The notes: generated by a model not told the origin, from the sequence alone. DNA of 64,000 bases from Zea mays (GCF_902167145.1 NC_050097.1:45492095-45556094); one strand, 5' to 3'; counted from the stretch's first letter, positions 24,201-34,610 are shown. Translations and numbers: made by a program.

Positions 24201-24952
24201 GCCACGAACTCTTCAACTAAATCACGGCCGCTGCTCTGACCGGCGGCGCACCGAAGGGCCCCTTCGTCTGCATCCTCTTCTGCCACTTCAAAAGGCGGAT
24301 ACACAGAGTAATAGTGAGAGCACATTTCAGACACAAGGAGTCCTTCATGGCCTTCGACAATGGCCTCAGCAACATAAAACCAAAATTCATTCCAATTGCC
24401 CCACTTGTTGCGGGCGCACGGGACCAACTCCACTACTGGCATTGTGGTCTTGCCGGTCTTCGGCGTGAACGTGCATGACCCGAACTGGGCAACTCCGCCC
24501 TCAACCACCCTTTTCTGCCAATGCAAACAATAATTCTTCGCAAAAACTTCAACTGACGGCTGTCCGCCGTACGAAGTCGTCGCCCAGACATACTTCGCCA
24601 GCGCCACTATGGCGTTCGGTGTCAACTGATGTATTTGAACGCTGAATCTACGCAGGACCTCGCCAACAAACTGGTGCGCAGGCAAGCGGAGTCCGGCGAC
24701 GAAGAACGCCTCGAAAACAACCAATTCGCCCTCCGGCTCGGGGACTTCCTCCGTCCCCGGAGCACGAGCGACTCCGCCGCCAAAGTAGCCCAACCGCTGC
24801 ATATCTTCAATGCGGGCTGACGTCATCCGTGACACTCCAAATTCAACAGAGTCGCCGGCGCGCAACTCCTCCACCATCACGCTACTCAACGTCTCCTCAG
24901 ACGAGGCGGCGGCCGGCGGCGTGGCGTCGGCGGAAGAAGAAGAAGATGGCAT
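21232..24952 (-). CDS. Antisense five-exon gene of the Tat element (putative gypsy-type transposon protein)
   Basis: Exons on the minus strand: 24952-23236, 23175-22970, 22898-22152, 22072-21770 and 21702-21232. Introns are 60, 71, 79 and 67 bp, each GT...AG, and all joins keep the frame, giving 1147 aa without a stop. Residues 1-330 match the family called putative gypsy type transposon (Transposase_28) in grasses: VEFGVSRMTSARIEDMQRLGYF, LPAHQFVGEVLRRF, WNEFWFYVAE. Residues 380-640 are basic and Pro/Ala-rich. Exon 3 (642-890) is a long coiled coil followed by a globular segment (LVTCEAAMNALSREGCRHFE). Exons 4-5 are acidic, Ala-rich, and end in GEELRIMLFNYREMGII. The ATG at 24952 is chosen because a TATA box lies about 160 bp upstream; an in-frame ATG at 25084 is at the expected transcription start. 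Function is unknown. Similar antisense ORFs are reported in Tat-lineage elements. Confidence 0.85.
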
Positions 24953-25110
24953 TGCTACGTACCGTCGGCGGCGGCGGGCGGTTTGCTTCACACGAGCCAG
25001 AACGCCGGCGAGCAAAAGAAGCAGCGGAGGAAGAGGAGCAGCAAGACGGCGGGCGGCTAGGGTTTTACGGAGCGCGGAAGGCAAAGTTCAAAACAGCGCC
25101 GGCCCCCGCC

Positions 25111-25122
25111 CCCCTTTTATAG
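25111..25122 (-). promoter_or_regulatory. TATA box of the antisense gene
   Basis: On the minus strand CTATAAAAGGGG stands in GC-rich surroundings about 160 bp before the ATG at 24952, and outside the 3' LTR. A transcription start near 25085 is expected. This suggests that the gene has its own internal promoter. Confidence 0.6.
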
Positions 25123-25323
25123 GCAGGGCGCGGCTCTTCGGGAAACCCGCAATCCGACAGGCCGCGACGCTTCGGGAAGCCCGCAATCCAACAGTACGCC
25201 GTCCATCAACGGTCACATCAAAAACCCCCGCGGAACCACTTCGAGCGAGGGCAGCGTCTCCGCCATCTAGCGACGTCTTCGGCACCAGGTGACTTTGTCG
25301 AACTGGTCCCTCGGAGGGCAAAT

Positions 25324-25797
25324 GTTGGGGCGAAGGCATAGACGCCACCCTTCGCTCGAGGCCTTCGCTGCAGCCGCTGGTCCGACAGAGACAAAGCGGG
25401 CAGGGACACCCTTCGCAGGTCTCGGCACTTTGACGAAGGCCTGCGGCGACGTCTTCCCGCGGCGCGGCCTCGTTCAGTCCCAAGGCCCACGTGTGATCTG
25501 GCCCATTGTAACGGGCCCCGCGTGGCCGCCTCTGTATTACGGGCCTAACTTGTAAAGGCAGACTTGTAATTACAGCTTGTAACCCTGCTTTATGGGAATA
25601 TTCTGGGGATAAACTAGGTGTCTGAGGGCACATGCGTCCTTAACACAAGGCGTTGGGCACTCAGATACCTATAAATACCCCCGCACAGTGCCCATGAAAG
25701 GCTAGATTAACAGAGCTATTGCCCCCGTGCACGTAACCCTGTTGTCACCACTGTTCACCCTTGTTGGCCTTCTTGCTGCAGAGAGCAAGTTCCAACA
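25324..25797 (+). repeat. 3' LTR of the Tat element
   Basis: Same sequence as the 5' LTR, preceded by the purine-rich CGGAGGGCAAA (polypurine tract, about 25313-25323) and followed by the TCAGG duplication. Confidence 0.95.
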
Positions 25798-26276
25798 TCA
25801 GGTTCTCCAAACGATGAAGGGGTCGGCGGAGTATCATAGGACGAGGAAGCAAGCACGGGCAGGGGTGGGAGCAGGATCCGAAAGGTGAGACTTTGGACGG
25901 GAGCTTTGTCGGCGTAGGCATCGAGCTTTGGCGGCGAAGGATCCGGAGGGGGGGAGGACCGACCGCACTTTGCTCCTGCGTGCGGCGGCGAGAATCGCCT
26001 CGACGGGGCCCAGCATGTCAAGGATCCTGCCGCTAAGGATCTCCTCGAAATGGTGACGGTAGAGGCATTGATAGGGCCACCGATGGAGGATCCGAGAGAG
26101 GGAGACTGTATCCACGGACTCGGATGACGAAGCTGGCGTGGGGTGGGGAGGGGAGGGCAGGGCGTGGTGACGTTGGGATGAGAGGATAACACCAACACGC
26201 GGACGTGAGCCGTGGCGACGGAGGATTTGGAGGGGGGAGAGAGCACGGAGGACAAGAGAGAAGGGGATGGCGGCAT

Positions 26277-26447
26277 CGCGAGGGTTTGAGGGAGAAAGAA
26301 GGTACTGGACAGCCGCGCGAGCCGAATCTGAGCCGCATGGACGGTGACGATTTTTTGGTCGACGTGGTGCTACTGAGGGGATGAGAATCCCATCGTGTTT
26401 TAATAAAAGAGATTAGCGTAAAGACAAAAAGGTAGGTTGTGTTTGGA
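26277..26447. other. Leader-like GC-rich DNA
   Basis: Lies upstream of the minus-strand ATG at 26276. It could be the 5' leader and promoter of the possible host ORF; I see no clear TATA box. The CACTA element at 26451 sits about 175 bp upstream of the ATG. Confidence 0.25.
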
Positions 26448-26450
26448 AAC

Positions 26451-27606
26451 CACTACCGGAATCCGGCTCTCGGCAAAGTCCTGCTCTCGGTAATGACCGT
26501 GTTTACCGAGAGCAGGACTCTCGGCACAGAAATACACTTGGCATGCCAAACACTCGGCGAGCGGCGGCACTCGACAAAGGGCCGTCAGCAGCCATCTATA
26601 GCTAACGGCTGTTATCTTTACCGAGCGCCGAGCTTTGGCATTCGGCAAAGAAGCTTCTTTGTCGAGTGTCTTACGTCTGACACTCGACAGAGCATGCTGT
26701 ACCGAGTGCCATTTTTAGACACTCGACAAAGTATATTTTTATTTTTCTTTCCCTAACAAAACTTTTTGTGGTATGTTCCTACACTATGTAGATCTACATG
26801 TACCATTTTGGCACAATTATAAAAGTGTTATCTATAACTATTAGATTTAGTTTGTTTAATTGAATTTCTTCGGAAAATTCATATTTGTACTGCAATTCAC
26901 TCGAAACATGGAAAACCGTGCATGCAAAAATGATATGCATGTTATTTAGCACAAGTTATGACCGATTTCAGGAACAGACCAGAATCTTCGAGCACCATGC
27001 TCACTAAACATGACTGTGAACTTGTCATCCAGTTGTTTAAAAATCGTATAAAACACAAACAAAGTCAGAAAATCATGAAACTTGTCCACATGTCATGATA
27101 TCATATTAGAGTTTGTATATTAGAGTTTGTGATAAAAATTTGAGAATGTTTCGAGAAAGTCATGATACACTTTGTGTAGAAACCTAAGTGACCTACATAT
27201 GAAATCATAAAGTTTCAATGTAGACAGGCTAGGTTTTTAAACATATTGACAAAAGAAATTGACAAAGGGTCGTGTTGGTGGCCCCTTTGCCGAGTGTAGG
27301 CTGACGGACACTCGGTAAAGAAGTAATCTCTTTTATGAGTGTATTAGGTGACACTCGGCAAAGGTAATTTGCCGAGTGTCACCTAGAACACTCAGCAAAG
27401 GCGCCGTTTTCGTTACCGGTCGCCGTGACGGCGGCTTTTCTTTGCCGAGTACCGAGTGCTTTGCCGAGTGCCCGATAAAAAATACTCGGCAAAGAAGCTG
27501 TTGCCGATATACTGTTCGTTGAGCTCTATTTGTCGAGTGTCACACTCAGCAAAGACTTCATCGAGTGTTTTTCAGGCACTCGACAAATCGCACGATTCCG
27601 GTAGTG
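26451..27606. mobile_element. Complete non-autonomous CACTA element, 1156 bp, TSD AAC
   Basis: Starts CACTACCGGAATCCGG and ends GATTCCGGTAGTG, flanked by AAC at 26448-26450 and 27607-27609. Both ends carry CACTCGGCAAAG / TTTGCCGAGTG subterminal repeats (26540-26735 and 27280-27595); the middle 26740-27240 is AT-rich and non-coding. It has no transposase and would be mobilised by a relative such as the coding element whose remains are at 7612-11546. Confidence 0.9.
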
Positions 27607-27609
27607 AAC

Positions 27610-30548
27610 TCTACGTATTTTGTGTGAAATTTCTAGACGTGCCATATGAAATTTCTACGTTCTAAATAAAACATTAGTATTTGTAGCCACCCAACGCTCA
27701 AAAATTGCAGAGAGCGAATGTCACAAGAAACCTATCGTATTTTACTGTATCTAAAAGAGGCTCTAAAGAAGTGTCAACGTTAATATTTATGGACGAACTA
27801 GAAAAAAATAGATCCTTAAAGTTTCTACAATAATAAAAATAACCAGTACTATAATCATCTATGTTAATAGCTATTGGATCTATTATATTTTATAAATAAT
27901 TGTTCATTTATGTTATTATAAAATATCCAATAAAACTGGTTAAAGTAATATACATGTGATGCGTATCAAGTACACCTGCATGGATAAGCAATAATTATAT
28001 ATATTATGTTTCAACAATCATAAAAATTTATCCCCTTGGTGACTCAAATATGAATGATACTAACAACTCATACTAAACTCATTCAAAACTATACTAATAT
28101 CCATGTCATATAATTTATATAAGTTGCCACTTCAAATAATTATATACATTTTAACTAAAAAGCTCAACATATTTTGATAGTAAAATTGGAAGAACGTAAA
28201 ATTGTAAGAATTCTACATCCTAGTATCTGAGATTTGTTTGGATTAAACAGTGACTCAAACGCTAAAATATTAATGTTCTCTTTAGGTTTGCACTGCTATG
28301 GATCTTGAAAGATGTAGTGCAAGTTGAAGTGACTGTTTGTTCCGTCGTACAATTTAGGAATACAATCTATCACCTAAAAACTTTATTTTTTATGAAATAC
28401 AAAAAGATTTAATAAATGATACAATACATATAAGAGTTCAACTTAAACTAAAAACAAAATGTATAGCAAGTAGTTTTCCCTAAATTGTAAATTGACACCT
28501 TGACATCTCTAACTAATGAGGACATCACACCTATCATTACACCCATAAAAGTTTAAACAAGATGAGCTCATTCCTATGTTTGCACAACAACATATATAAC
28601 TAAGAAACTATTGTTACCTAATGTCTACATATTAAATGTGTTTTAGAGAATAATTTAAGAATGCTACAAATCTTGCATTGGAGAGCTTCTTACGTGGCCT
28701 TTATAACTTATGGGACATGGACGCACCACCAGGGACAAATTTAGAGGGGTTTATTAAATGCATTGAAAGAGATAAGCTTTCCAACTGCACTAGTACCCAA
28801 TACCCATGTTAAAATTCTACAAAATCAAAGCACTAGTACCCATGTTAAAATTCTACAAAATCAAATGAAAATTGTTGGAATAAGTTGGCATTCAAATTTT
28901 TGCATTATAACATGTTAGGACTCCTTAGGAATGTGAATAGAGTCCTTGGAAACCCCTTAGACTATGTAATTAGTAGTTATCGCCTAGGTTAGCATTTAGG
29001 TTCAGATTTAGATTAATAAGTCTTAGAACAATCACCATTTATTGGTTTGAGACCTTGCATTTGAGTGCTTAATTATACATCCACAATTATCACTTGATTT
29101 GAATTATGTTCTTTTGGGTTCTTACATGTGTTCTTCAATTCAAGACAAGGTTTAACCTTCTCGATGAGGTCAACTAGATTGTGAAACATGTGATAACTAG
29201 AGGAGACATGGTGTTAGGGTCATAGGGTTTGGATCTTGTGCTCTAAAGCTAGATTGGTGTGTCACATCTCTACCAAATCGATAGTTACTATCAGTATTCT
29301 TAACATTCATAAATAAACCCCTAAGTGCACAGATGCCATTGTAGTATTTCACTAGGAGTATTCTAGGTATCATTATTTATATACCACAAAGAAGGATGTT
29401 ATAAAATAATGACTATTATATAATTATGATCATAGAATAACTAAGCATCAAGTTCTAGATAGGGAAAAGAGTATAGTAATGGTAGAGCTACACCCACATA
29501 GAGTTTACTCCCTACAAAGAATAGTTCTAAGTATAGTAAAAATTAACTATAGCAAGTTAGTTCATCATACATCATCTTGTCATAGGAACTAAAGAATATA
29601 TGAATAAACATATACAAGATACATAGCTAGTTCCTTAGTTCAATGTCCATAGATGTTTTGGGATACCCACTGGACCTAGTTTTATGTAGCCCATGGGTTG
29701 TCATCTTACTGCCAAACGCGCCTACACCATAATTGAATGTGGGAAATTACAAAAAACAAACATGGTTATGACCACCTTCTGCCAACCGCTGAAATCCACG
29801 GATTATGCGTACCTATGATAGTGTGCACTAGTCTAAGTATGGTACTTTGACTAGTGCACACTATGCTCACTCTCCTAGAAACTACAAGAGAAAAACCGAA
29901 AGCTCACCAGACCAACATTGTTGCATGGATAAAAAACCTAACTAATTATTTGCATAAGACAAACATGTAGTCTTTGTAACCAAACATACTAATAAAATCA
30001 AACAAGTTTTTGAATGATGAACATATATCAACATGGTCAGACTAATAGACGAATGATGAACTAACATGAGTGAGTTCATACTAGAATGAAGGACTAGTAT
30101 GGACAAGATCATAGCAAGTACATGTTCTAGCATGAACATGATCATAAGAACATAACAACAAACTAGAATGATCAAAGTAGTATGAACATGATGAACATTC
30201 CATGAACAAGATGGATATTCAATTGGTATTGGAGAGTATTACAAGCTGAAGAAAGCTTCTACTAGAGAGCAAGACTCACCATGAACACCCTTGATCTACT
30301 TGAGCTCACTAGAACTAATTCTCCACTATAGATTTAGAATATATGGTTACAAGTGTGGAATTTATAGCTCCCATGTGTGGTCATCAATATGGGGAACACT
30401 ATGCTTTTATAGGTGAAAATGACCTCTTAGGGTGCTGCACCAGTGATCTTGCCTAGCAGAGATCTAGAGGGACCAACTGAACCACCTTCCCCTATGGTTT
30501 GGATGGGTGGTTAATTCATTTAATGGTGTTGACCTCCTAGACGACGAT
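27610..30548. other. AT-rich intergenic DNA, no gene seen
   Basis: No supported gene or complete element. It includes a direct duplication of about 30 bp (CCCATGTTAAAATTCTACAA, about 28803 and 28841) and a perfect hairpin at 29818-29864. The part 29000-30540 has the texture of old LTR DNA but cannot be assigned. Confidence 0.35.
29818..29864. repeat. Perfect 16-bp inverted repeat (hairpin)
   Basis: ATAGTGTGCACTAGTC (29818-29833) is followed after 15 nt by its exact inverse (29849-29864). The loop holds a further AAGTA/TACTT pair. No other feature explains it. Confidence 0.7.
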
Positions 30549-31333
30549 GTTGAAAGGATCAAGATGCCCAAGAGGAGGATGGTGAATTGTGCTTCTCTAA
30601 AATTCCTTCTTAAATTAAATTCTAATTAAAAGCCCAACTTCACTCGAGTGTCTAACATGTGACATTGAGTTCTGCACCCTAGTTTTCAACCATATACTAA
30701 CATAGAAATTCTAAGAAAGTAAATTCTTGAAGTAAGTTGTTCAAATGTAAATGCATATAGTAAAGAAAGGGTTAGAAGACTTCTTAATATTTTGTCGAGA
30801 TCTCAAAAAGCGGAACTCCACACTAATCCTCATTGGAACACTTGTGCAAGGGTGTCGCTCCTTGCTCTGTGCCAGGATCAAGTGCTTTATATGAGCTGGT
30901 TCTTTGGCACTCTAGCATTGGTGAACCGCTCACAACCTTGTACAATCCCGAGTTGGGTCACCACAAGCTCCCTTGATGATAACTGCACCTGATCGCCAAC
31001 AAGCAAACACTAAACTTTCTGCCTAAGGAGAGGTCAGCAAATAAGGACAAAGATATCCGGGAACAGGTCACCCGATTGGGAACATCGTGACCTTCTTCCT
31101 CGTCGTCAGCCTCACCCAGTCTGTGCGGGCATCTCTCCTCCGCCACCCCTAGCTCGAGCTACCACAACTCGCAGCATGTGTCTTCCTCTGCCTTGTCGCT
31201 TCACCCAACTCCCATTCCTGCTCGTCGACCCCGCCCTCCTCTAATCATTTAGCCATCGATGACTACTCGACACGACACCTCCCAGGGTTCACGTTCTCGT
31301 TTTACTGTTCCTAGATTCTGTTTCGACAAAAAA
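30549..31333. mobile_element. Possible LTR fragment
   Basis: GTTGAAAGGATCAAGATGCCCAAG followed by GTGAATTGTGCTTCTCTAAAATTC resembles the start of a copia LTR known from grasses. No second LTR, PBS or PPT is visible, and 31000-31330 may be a different fragment. Confidence 0.3.
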
Positions 31334-31335
31334 TG

Positions 31336-32050
31336 ACTTTTATGTGCACTTTGTCCTCACTCATGCACACCCGAGAAAACTTCCCAGTCGGTCACCCATC
31401 CCAAATTGCTACAAGCCAAACACGCTTAACTGGGAGGTTCTTTCGAGATAGGCTTCCGAAAAAAAGATGTACCTTGTTGGTATGGATACTATTAATTCTA
31501 TTAAGCCTTGGGCTAGGACATCACCATCCTAAGGGCCAGGATATCACAATCTACCTCCCTTAGAAGACTGATGTTCTCATCGGTCAACCCCAATCCAGGA
31601 ACCTCCCATCTTAGCCACGTCTGTGTGTCTAGTGTCGTCATATGCCATGTTATGTGACCACTCCGGGCCCACATGCGCCATGTGCCATATACCCAAACCC
31701 CTAGCCCACACACGTCCATGAAACCTCGAGGGTCGGCTCTGATACCACTTGTAGTACCTCGTCCAATCACTGGACCGATGGTACTTACTCCTAGCAGCTC
31801 TCTAGGATCATATATCGTCCCCACAGACCAACACGGGTCTTTTGTGCGCACTTTGTCCTCACTCATGCGCAACCGAGAAAACTTCTCAGTCGGTCACCCA
31901 TCCAAATTGCTCCAAGTCAAGCACGCTTAACTGGAAGGTTCTTTCGAGATAGGCTTCTGAAAAAAGATGCACCTTATTGGTATGGATACTCTATTAATTC
32001 TATTAAGTCTTGGGCCAGGACATCACCATCCTAGGAGCCAGGACATCATA
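31336..32050 (-). mobile_element. Cassandra-like TRIM retrotransposon with 5S rRNA-like LTRs
   Basis: Two related segments (31336-31548 and 31750-32050) flank 201 bp of non-coding DNA. On the minus strand the right one is the 5' LTR, ending GTACTACA, followed after two bases by the PBS TGGTATCAGAGCC (31747-31735). The left one is the 3' LTR, starting TGTGATATCCTGG right after a purine-rich AAGGGAGGTAG. Both contain a 5S rRNA-like stretch (31370-31442 and 31869-31942): AAGCGTG, GGATGGGTGACC and GGGAAGT are readable on the minus strand with small changes. Cassandra is the TRIM family defined by 5S sequence in its LTR. The 3' LTR lacks its last 90 bp, and the 5' LTR begins TATGATG instead of TGTGATG, so this copy is degraded. 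Confidence 0.8.
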
Positions 32051-32124
32051 GGCCAATGACTAGTTTCTGTTATTAATTGCCAACAAATAAGATATCTTTC
32101 CTTTGCATAACATAAAATACAAAA

Positions 32125-32279
32125 GGGAAATTTGGATCCATACCATTAAAAGATCACCACTTTGGATTCATACCATTACTATCTCACTTACATGTGGGTC
32201 CACATGAGTCAATGACATGTGGGGTCCATGGTATATATCTAAAGTTTGGATCTTTTAATGGTATAAATCCAATTGTTCC
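32125..32279. mobile_element. MITE, 155 bp, with 9-bp target duplication
   Basis: Left end GGGAAATTTGGATCCATACC; the right end reversed is GGAACAATTGGATTTATACC. Inverted ends extend through ATTAAAAGATC. Exact 9-bp direct repeats AATACAAAA flank it (32116-32124 and 32280-32288). A 9-bp duplication points to the Mutator superfamily. Confidence 0.8.
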
Positions 32280-32289
32280 AATACAAAAT

Positions 32290-32600
32290 GATACAAGCTT
32301 TAGTGATATTAGACAAGTGCTTTGTGCCGAAGGAGCCTATTCGAATCCCCGTGCTCATAAAATAAAGACCGTGAGAAAACATCTATGTTCAACATGATAT
32401 ACACACACAGCGTTTCTGGCTAGCACACTTTAATTTTAATTTTATTTTTTGAGGGGATTTACTTTAATTTCAAAATTGTCTCATTCCCCGTGGCTCATTC
32501 TCGTGTCACTAGGTGGTGATGCCTGCTATTTACATTTTCATATTATGTTTTGTTGTGATAGGACGCGAATGGGTCGCGTGAGTACAAGAGAACGATTTGC
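32290..32600. other. No feature recognised
   Basis: Contains TATTCGAATCCCCGTGCTC (32340), which resembles a tRNA B-box as in SINEs, but no A-box or poly-A tail was found. Confidence 0.3.
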
Positions 32601-32605
32601 GAGTG

Positions 32606-33240
32606 TTTGTTTAGGTTACAGCATGTCAGATTATATAATCTAACAAATTTTGATTAAGAATGTATTTGTTTTTCTTCTATATTATATAAGTTGGATTATA
32701 GAGAAATAGTAGAAGGATAAAGCTCATGTTTGTTTCGGATTTTACAGCTTCTGGCCACCAAAAGCTGCTGCGGACTGTCAAACGCTCAGCTTTTCAGCCA
32801 GCTTCTATAAAATTCGTTTGGGTAAAACCAATTCAAAATCAACATAAACATAAAATCGGTTGAGTCATTACAATAGTAGGAATCCATCATTTTCTAGATC
32901 CTGAGCCGTATGAACAACTTTATCTTCCTTCGCATGTAATCCTAATGATATTCAGATTCTCTACACAGCCAGATTATCCCCACAGCCAGATTCTCAGAAA
33001 AGCTGGTCAGAAAAAAGCTGAATCAAACAGGCCCAAAATATCACTTTAGTACCACAAATAAGCTGAAATAAGCTAGTATTATGTATATTATTTTTAGCTT
33101 ATTTATAATTCCAAAGTGATATTTTGCTCTCTTACCCTTCACTATAATCCAACTTATATAATCTAAGACTAAAATAAACGGGTCTAAATGTTAAAATTTG
33201 TTGGATTATATAATTTAGATATATTATAATCTCAAACAAT
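32606..33240. mobile_element. Long-TIR MITE with a second MITE nested inside
   Basis: The outer left arm (TTGTTTAGGTTACAG... AGATTATATAATCTAACAAATTTT ... ATATAAGTTGGATTATAG, to about 32703) is matched in reverse by the right arm (about 33135-33239), giving inverted ends of about 95 bp with gaps. Inside, about 32728-33034 has its own ends (GTTTGTTTCGGATTTTAC and, reversed, GGGCCTGTTTGATTCAGC) and carries several CAGCTT/AAGCTG pairs, as in Tourist-like MITEs. Target duplications are not clear for either. Confidence 0.6.
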
Positions 33241-33750
33241 AGCCGCTAAAAAGAGTGGCGCGCGCTTTTGTGGAAGAGTTAGGAAACAAACAAGATCCTT
33301 TGAGCGCGCGTGCTTGACCGGCGTGAAGATCTTATCTTCAGCTGGAAAAATACAACTACGATCCGATCCTGTCAGTGCCATGCTAAACATTGGAAAAGAG
33401 ACAGATTCCTGGTTGTTTCTGTTTCAGGCAATGAAATGGTAGATGACGCTTTCGTCAGCATTGTCGTACCGAGTTATCGATACGTCTCTCCTTCTACAGT
33501 TCTAACGCATGCATTTCAGTTAAATAATCCATTCATTTTCTAAAATAGCTCACGCTATGGTATTCATGCATATCGGTATAACTTTCTTAAATCCAAGTAA
33601 AATTATAAAAAAGTATTAATAATACTAATATGTCTAGATAAATAACTGTAAACTAAGTTAGATTTAAGGATCTATTTAACGATACTAATTATGTGCTATA
33701 GAAAAAAAACAAGAACAAATAGCTATTTCACGACAGAGCGAGTATTTATC
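33241..33750. other. No gene recognised
   Basis: Short open frames only; no terminal repeats or RNA genes seen. Confidence 0.3.
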
Positions 33751-33758
33751 ATCACAGG

Positions 33759-34134
33759 TAGGACCGGAAAAAGAGCTCGAAGCTCGCGAGCCAGCTCGAG
33801 CTCGGAACGGCTCGGCTCGCGAGCTGCACAAAATTAATCAACCTACACACTAATGGTGAATATTAGATAATTTTGTAGATATGTGACTTATTTCTTAGTC
33901 TTTAATTATGGATATATGACAATTATAATTTAGATTACTTGAAATATCGTGTTATGATTATTTATTTCACATTTATAGACTATTAATTCACTATCTAATG
34001 CAATATTAGTTTTCAAGGTGCAGCTCACGAGCCGAGCCTCGTTTTACAGCTCGGTGAGTAGGCGAGCCAAGCCAAACTCGACCACTGAGCAAGCCACACC
34101 GAGCCGAGCTCGGCTCGATTCGTTTCTAGCCCTA
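33759..34134. mobile_element. hAT-type MITE, 376 bp
   Basis: Left end TAGGACCGGAAAAAGAGCTCG; the right end reversed is TAGGGCTAGAAACGAATCGAG. Both ends are filled with GAGCTCGGCTCG-type repeats in inverted orientation. Flanks ATCACAGG (33751-33758) and ATCATAGG (34135-34142) agree in 7 of 8 bases, the 8-bp duplication expected for hAT elements. Confidence 0.8.
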
Positions 34135-34249
34135 ATCATAGGTCACGTCCAAGCTGCAGCGATCCTGCGGAGGAAGGGATGCTGACGAATGATCAATCAC
34201 GGACCCTGGCACTTAACATTTGCTAACCACTGGGAGAAGGTAGATTCAA

Positions 34250-34258
34250 CCCCCCCCC

Positions 34259-34289
<31 letters not shown>

Positions 34290-34292
34290 ACA
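34250..34292. repeat. Poly-C tract of about 26 followed by (CA)n
   Basis: An uninterrupted run of C is followed by about eight CA units. Length polymorphism and assembly uncertainty are likely here. Confidence 0.9.
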
Positions 34293-34466
34293 ACTTTGTA
34301 TCGATATAAAGTTGCAGAAGCGTGAGCAACACCCTCACTCGCCTGTCCATACTCCATCCAGCGCCAGCCCCCAGAAAAAACCATATTATATTATAGTGCA
34401 TAACATTAGAAAAGAGCTTAAAGTTTAAATTTTTACAGACGATTTCAGTTATCATTCATGAGTGTT

Positions 34467-34605
34467 ATTTTTATTGACGGTTTATTAAGAAACCCGCTGT
34501 AGAAATTACGTTTTTACTGACGAGTCGTTAAGAAAAACCGTATGTTGAAAATCGTAATTTCTATATACAGTTTTCTTAATAAACCGCTAATGAATTGTGC
34601 CTGCA
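34467..34605. repeat. Imperfect inverted repeat, MITE-like
   Basis: TTGACGGTTTATTAAGAAA...GTAGAAATTACG (about 34476-34512) is matched in reverse by CGTAATTTCTATATACAG...CTTAATAAACCGC (34553-34601). It forms a long imperfect hairpin; ends and duplication are not defined. Confidence 0.5.
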
Positions 34606-34610
34606 AACGC

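Larger units (their letters stand above)
18510..25797 (+). mobile_element. Gypsy/Tat-lineage LTR retrotransposon, non-autonomous, with antisense gene
   Basis: A complete 7.3-kb element flanked by 5-bp duplications TCAGG (18505-18509 and 25798-25802). Its order is LTR, PBS, gag, C-terminal end of integrase, an 80-bp tandem repeat array, a five-exon gene on the opposite strand, PPT and LTR. Protease, RT, RNase H and the integrase core are absent, so it must rely on a partner element. PBS, lineage-type antisense gene and size resemble the maize Cinful/Zeon pair, Zeon being the gag-only partner; that assignment is inference. The two LTRs differ by only about two or three bases, so the insertion is recent. 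Confidence 0.9.
18432..26276 (-). pseudogene. Possible host ORF split by retrotransposon insertion
   Basis: On the minus strand an ATG at 26276 opens a frame (MPPSPSLLSSVL...) that runs 474 nt to 25803, next to the target duplication. Removing the retrotransposon and one TCAGG copy joins it in frame to 18504-18432 (DMRLAARACLHVHVFSICF...), stopping at TAA, for 183 aa. The exon is GC-rich, Ser/Pro-rich at the N-terminus and preceded by GC-rich leader-like DNA, as in many grass genes. I recognise no domain. It could be a real gene's first exon, a transit-peptide-like start, or chance. The listed span includes the whole inserted element, which is not part of it. Confidence 0.25.

Noticed and set aside
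23204..25292. Other plus-strand frames over antisense exon 1
   Set aside because: Shadows of the 572-codon exon; no conserved motif.
31336..31460. A true 5S rRNA gene
   Set aside because: Too diverged and embedded in LTRs with PBS and PPT; it is the 5S-like part of a TRIM.
32335..32365. Possible tRNA gene or SINE head (TTCGAATCCCCGTGC)
   Set aside because: Only a B-box-like stretch is present; no A-box, acceptor stem or poly-A tail could be matched.
34189..34455. Coding frames across the poly-C/(CA) tract
   Set aside because: Produced by the homopolymer and dinucleotide repeat; no conserved sequence.
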